Shown: piece after piece, positions 4,855 through 7,425 of the stretch
Layout of the letters: each line of letters opens with the position of its first letter
Position numbering within the stretch: position 1 is the first letter of the stretch
Assembly (NCBI GenBank): GCA_030152865.1
Contig: JASLIW010000079.1
Location: forward strand, 1 to 7,425
Reading direction: 5' to 3'
Length of the DNA stretch: 7,425 bases
From: Bacteroides sp.
Lineage (GTDB): Bacteria; Bacteroidota; Bacteroidia; Bacteroidales; Bacteroidaceae
The notes under the pieces: model-generated
What the model was told of the DNA's origin: nothing
Seen by the model: only the letters and a program-made list of their open reading frames with translations
Databases searched by the model: none
Translations under genes and position numbers: made by a program

Positions 4855-7425
4855 TTAAAATCCTACCTGTACTCCAAATGATACGGTACGTGGTATAGGG
4901 TATCTTCCCTGATCCACCCCGATAGACAATACATCATAGCCTGAATCTGAGCCATTACTTGCGCCCACATCTGGAGTATAACCCGAGTAAGGTGTTAGGG
5001 TAAATAAATTGTCTGCAGTAGCATAGATTCTCACTCGATTCAAGTTTATTTTATTGATCAGCTTTTTAGGGAATGAGTAGCCTAGTTCTATGGTCTTAAG
5101 ACGTAAAAACGAGCCGTTTTCTAGCCATCTATCACTATAACCTATCTTGTTTAACTCACCGTCTGTTTTCGAGAAACGAGGTATGGAAGTGTTTTGATTA
5201 TCGGGTCTCCAAGAGTCAGCTACTTTGTAGCCATAGTTTCCAGCAAACTTGCCCGACTCTAGTCTGAACTTAGGGTAGTTGTAGATATCATTACCAACGG
5301 ATCCGTCAAAAAATAAACCTAAGTCAAAGTTTTTCCACTCTGCTCCCATACGGATACCAAATGTAAAATCAGGGAATGGGCTACCCATATCGTGCTGATC
5401 ATCTTCTGTGATTCTACCGTCTCCATTATGGTCTATGTAGCGTACATCACCCACCTGAGCACCAGGTTGAATGAGATTTCCGTTTTTGTCAACATGAGCC
5501 AAAATCTCCTCTTGGCTTCTGAAGAGGCCATCAGATTCAATCATATTGAAGTACACCATCTTGTGTCCTTTTTCAAACATGGTAATTCCCTGCCCCGCAT
5601 TGCCATGGGCATCAAATCCTTTGATTTTCATATGTGGATCACCTACTTTGATCGATTTGACCTTATTTCTGAGCGTACTTACGTTGGCGCCAACATAATA
5701 ATCAACACTACCTACCTTGTCTTTGTAGTCAATAGCAAACTCTAAACCTGTGTTCTGAATAACCCCAGCATTCACTTGAGGTGAACCTAACATACCGCTA
5801 GAGCCTGGCATATTAACGAAGAGAAGAACATCACTTGTTTTTTTCTTAAAGTAATCGGCAGTCAGGGTCAGCTTCTGATTAAAGAAACCCAAGTCTAGCC
5901 CTATATTTGATGTCTTTGTAGTTTCCCAAGTTAAGTTTCTTGGAGAGTTCCACATGGTGTATGGTGCTGAACCCAACCAAGTATGTGAGCCCTGGATGTA
6001 GTTCATACCACTACGCACAGTAGATTGGGTAGAGTAATCAGCCACGTTGTTATTACCCAAAACCCCATAACTAGCTCTTAAGCGCATTTGGCTTACATAC
6101 TTCGTGATGGATGCAGCAAACTTTTCGGAATGGATGTTCCAACCTGCTGACACTGAAGGAAAGTAACCTGAGCGATAACCTGAGTAAAACTTAGAAGAGG
6201 CGTCTCTACGGATAGATCCTGAGAACAAATACCTATTATCGTAAGAGTACATCAAGCGAGCAAAGGTAGAAACCAGGCGGTTTCTGCTCACGCTACCATC
6301 AATTCGAGTATTTTCTTTGTCGGTTGATCCAGCCATAGAACCGATATTGTCATCGAGATCATTCTTTTGTGCTGAGAAAGAGCGTCCTGAATTATCTTGA
6401 GCTGAGTAGCCAGCCAACAGGTTTATATCATGCTTATTAAACACTTTGTGGTAATTAAGTGTGTGCTCTAGCAGCCACATCGAACCACGACTGGTAGATT
6501 CAGTAAGGTCGGGTTTTTCATTTAATCCATATAAACCTAAATCATAAGGATTAACATAACGTCTGCCTCTGCCATTAGCTAGATCATACGCAAAGTTTAG
6601 CTTGTAAGTAAGCCCCTCAATAGGCTCAAGTTCTGCGTATCCATTGAAGAAAAGAGAGTTTTCTCTGGTTGTATTATTTATTAAGTGTAGCTCACCATAA
6701 GGATTGGCTAAGTTTATATCTTTGGAAGTAGCATACCCACCCAGCCTGCTGTCATCATAAACAGGTATTACCGGTGGCGCTTGTAGGGCATCAAAGATTG
6801 TAGCTGAATGCACAGAGCCCTCGTTTTTCCCTACTTTTCCTATCAAGGTTTGTCCGATACGAAGCTTATTATTAAAGAAGGAGAAGTCTGTTTTTGAACG
6901 AATGTTATAAGACTCATAGGCTGTTGCCGTAATCACACCCTCTTCATTTAGATAACCCATCGAAACACTATAGGATGCAGTATTCGAACCTCCTGATATA
7001 CCTACATTAGCTTTGTAAGTTTGAGCGGTTTGAAAAATCTGGTCTTGCCAGTTAGTACCCTTACCCATAAATTCTGTTTCGGACTCATTGTGGCCATAGC
7101 CATCGGCTGGTAAGCCATAATAGCGAGAAAAACGGCTGTATTGATTTCCATTCAACACCTTAATCTTCTTTGGAACACTACTTAGCCCAAAAAAGAAGCT
7201 CGCATCTACTTTTGCATCGGTATTTTTCTTTCCCGACTTGGTCGTAATGATGACTACACCATTGGCCGCACGTGAACCATAGATAGCGGCAGCAGAAGCA
7301 TCCTTCAGTACCTCAATCGATTCAATGTCGGCTGGATCCACTAATGACATGGAACCAAAAGCTCCGTCAATAATATAAAGTGGCACATTACCTGAGAGTG
7401 ATGATAGACCACGGATATTGATATT
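4855..7425 (-). CDS. SusC/RagA-family TonB-dependent outer membrane transporter, 5' truncated
   Basis: The C-terminal 856 residues of a SusC-type transporter are present; the gene enters from the right edge. The first residues visible, NINIRGLSSLSGNVPLYIIDG, belong to the plug domain, followed by DIESIEVLKDASAAAIYGSRAANGVVIITTKSGK, the classic end of the SusC plug. The rest is the 22-stranded barrel, with family motifs such as MRLRASYGVLGNNN, TSNIGLDLGFFNQKLTLTAD, an Asp-rich loop DHNGDGRITEDD, and a terminal strand ending VQVGF with the C-terminal aromatic typical of outer membrane proteins. Missing are the signal peptide, the carboxypeptidase-like N-terminal domain, the TonB box and the start of the plug. 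A GTG at 7386 lies inside the conserved VPLYIIDG motif and is not a start, since the frame stays open to the edge. The protein would import glycan fragments using TonB energy, with the SusD-like protein encoded next. No frameshift is seen. Confidence 0.97.
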   Translation of the reverse strand, partial: NINIRGLSSLSGNVPLYIIDGAFGSMSLVDPADIESIEVLKDASAAAIYGSRAANGVVIITTKSGKKNTDAKVDASFFFGLSSVPKKIKVLNGNQYSRFSRYYGLPADGYGHNESETEFMGKGTNWQDQIFQTAQTYKANVGISGGSNTASYSVSMGYLNEEGVITATAYESYNIRSKTDFSFFNNKLRIGQTLIGKVGKNEGSVHSATIFDALQAPPVIPVYDDSRLGGYATSKDINLANPYGELHLINNTTRENSLFFNGYAELEPIEGLTYKLNFAYDLANGRGRRYVNPYDLGLYGLNEKPDLTESTSRGSMWLLEHTLNYHKVFNKHDINLLAGYSAQDNSGRSFSAQKNDLDDNIGSMAGSTDKENTRIDGSVSRNRLVSTFARLMYSYDNRYLFSGSIRRDASSKFYSGYRSGYFPSVSAGWNIHSEKFAASITKYVSQMRLRASYGVLGNNNVADYSTQSTVRSGMNYIQGSHTWLGSAPYTMWNSPRNLTWETTKTSNIGLDLGFFNQKLTLTADYFKKKTSDVLLFVNMPGSSGMLGSPQVNAGVIQNTGLEFAIDYKDKVGSVDYYVGANVSTLRNKVKSIKVGDPHMKIKGFDAHGNAGQGITMFEKGHKMVYFNMIESDGLFRSQEEILAHVDKNGNLIQPGAQVGDVRYIDHNGDGRITEDDQHDMGSPFPDFTFGIRMGAEWKNFDLGLFFDGSVGNDIYNYPKFRLESGKFAGNYGYKVADSWRPDNQNTSIPRFSKTDGELNKIGYSDRWLENGSFLRLKTIELGYSFPKKLINKINLNRVRIYATADNLFTLTPYSGYTPDVGASNGSDSGYDVLSIGVDQGRYPIPRTVSFGVQVGF

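Noticed and set aside
5392..5745. 117-codon open frame on the plus strand
   Set aside because: It lies wholly inside the SusC barrel coding region on the opposite strand and its translation has no recognisable domain, so it is a shadow.
7384..7386. GTG as the start codon of the SusC-like gene
   Set aside because: The codon is the Val of the conserved plug motif VPLYIIDG, and the frame stays open with family sequence (NINIRG) to the window edge, so the gene is truncated by the edge.

Overview
The window is a fragment of a polysaccharide utilisation locus (PUL) from a member of the Bacteroidota. A SusC-type TonB-dependent transporter is followed by its SusD partner. The downstream genes encode lipoproteins, the starts lack Shine-Dalgarno sequences and have A/T-rich leaders instead, and all four stop codons seen are TAA. 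The DNA is moderately AT-rich. Genus cannot be assigned from this; gut, marine or soil Bacteroidota all remain possible.

All supported genes lie on the minus strand, so the transcript reads from the right edge to the left edge. In transcription order they are: a 5'-truncated susC-like gene (4855 to beyond 7425); a complete susD-like gene (3205-4833); a complete GH30-like glycoside hydrolase lipoprotein (1602-3170); a complete lipoprotein with three Ig-like repeats and an unassigned C-terminal module (439-1590); a perfect 14-bp hairpin (361-395, extendable to 353-401); and the 5' part of a lipoprotein resembling the DUF4874/DUF4832 family (348 to beyond position 1). The first four genes are separated by only 21, 34 and 11 nt and almost certainly share one transcript, whose promoter is outside the window. 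The fifth gene is separated by 90 nt that hold the hairpin.

Inferred division of labour: the GH30-like enzyme cuts a polysaccharide at the cell surface, the SusD-like lipoprotein and possibly the Ig-repeat lipoprotein capture the products, and the SusC-like channel imports them with TonB energy. The DUF4874-like protein has no role I can assign. Each of the four genes after susC begins with a signal peptide and a lipobox, so the visible operon is entirely outer-membrane or surface machinery. No regulator, sulfatase or second recognisable glycosidase is visible, so the substrate cannot be named.

The points most worth following are the hairpin set against the start codon of the last gene, the divergent GH30-like enzyme with an acidic insert in its C-terminal region, and the unassigned C-terminal module of the Ig-repeat lipoprotein. 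No RNA genes, mobile elements, CRISPR arrays or long DNA repeats were seen, and there is no gene-free stretch over 300 bases.
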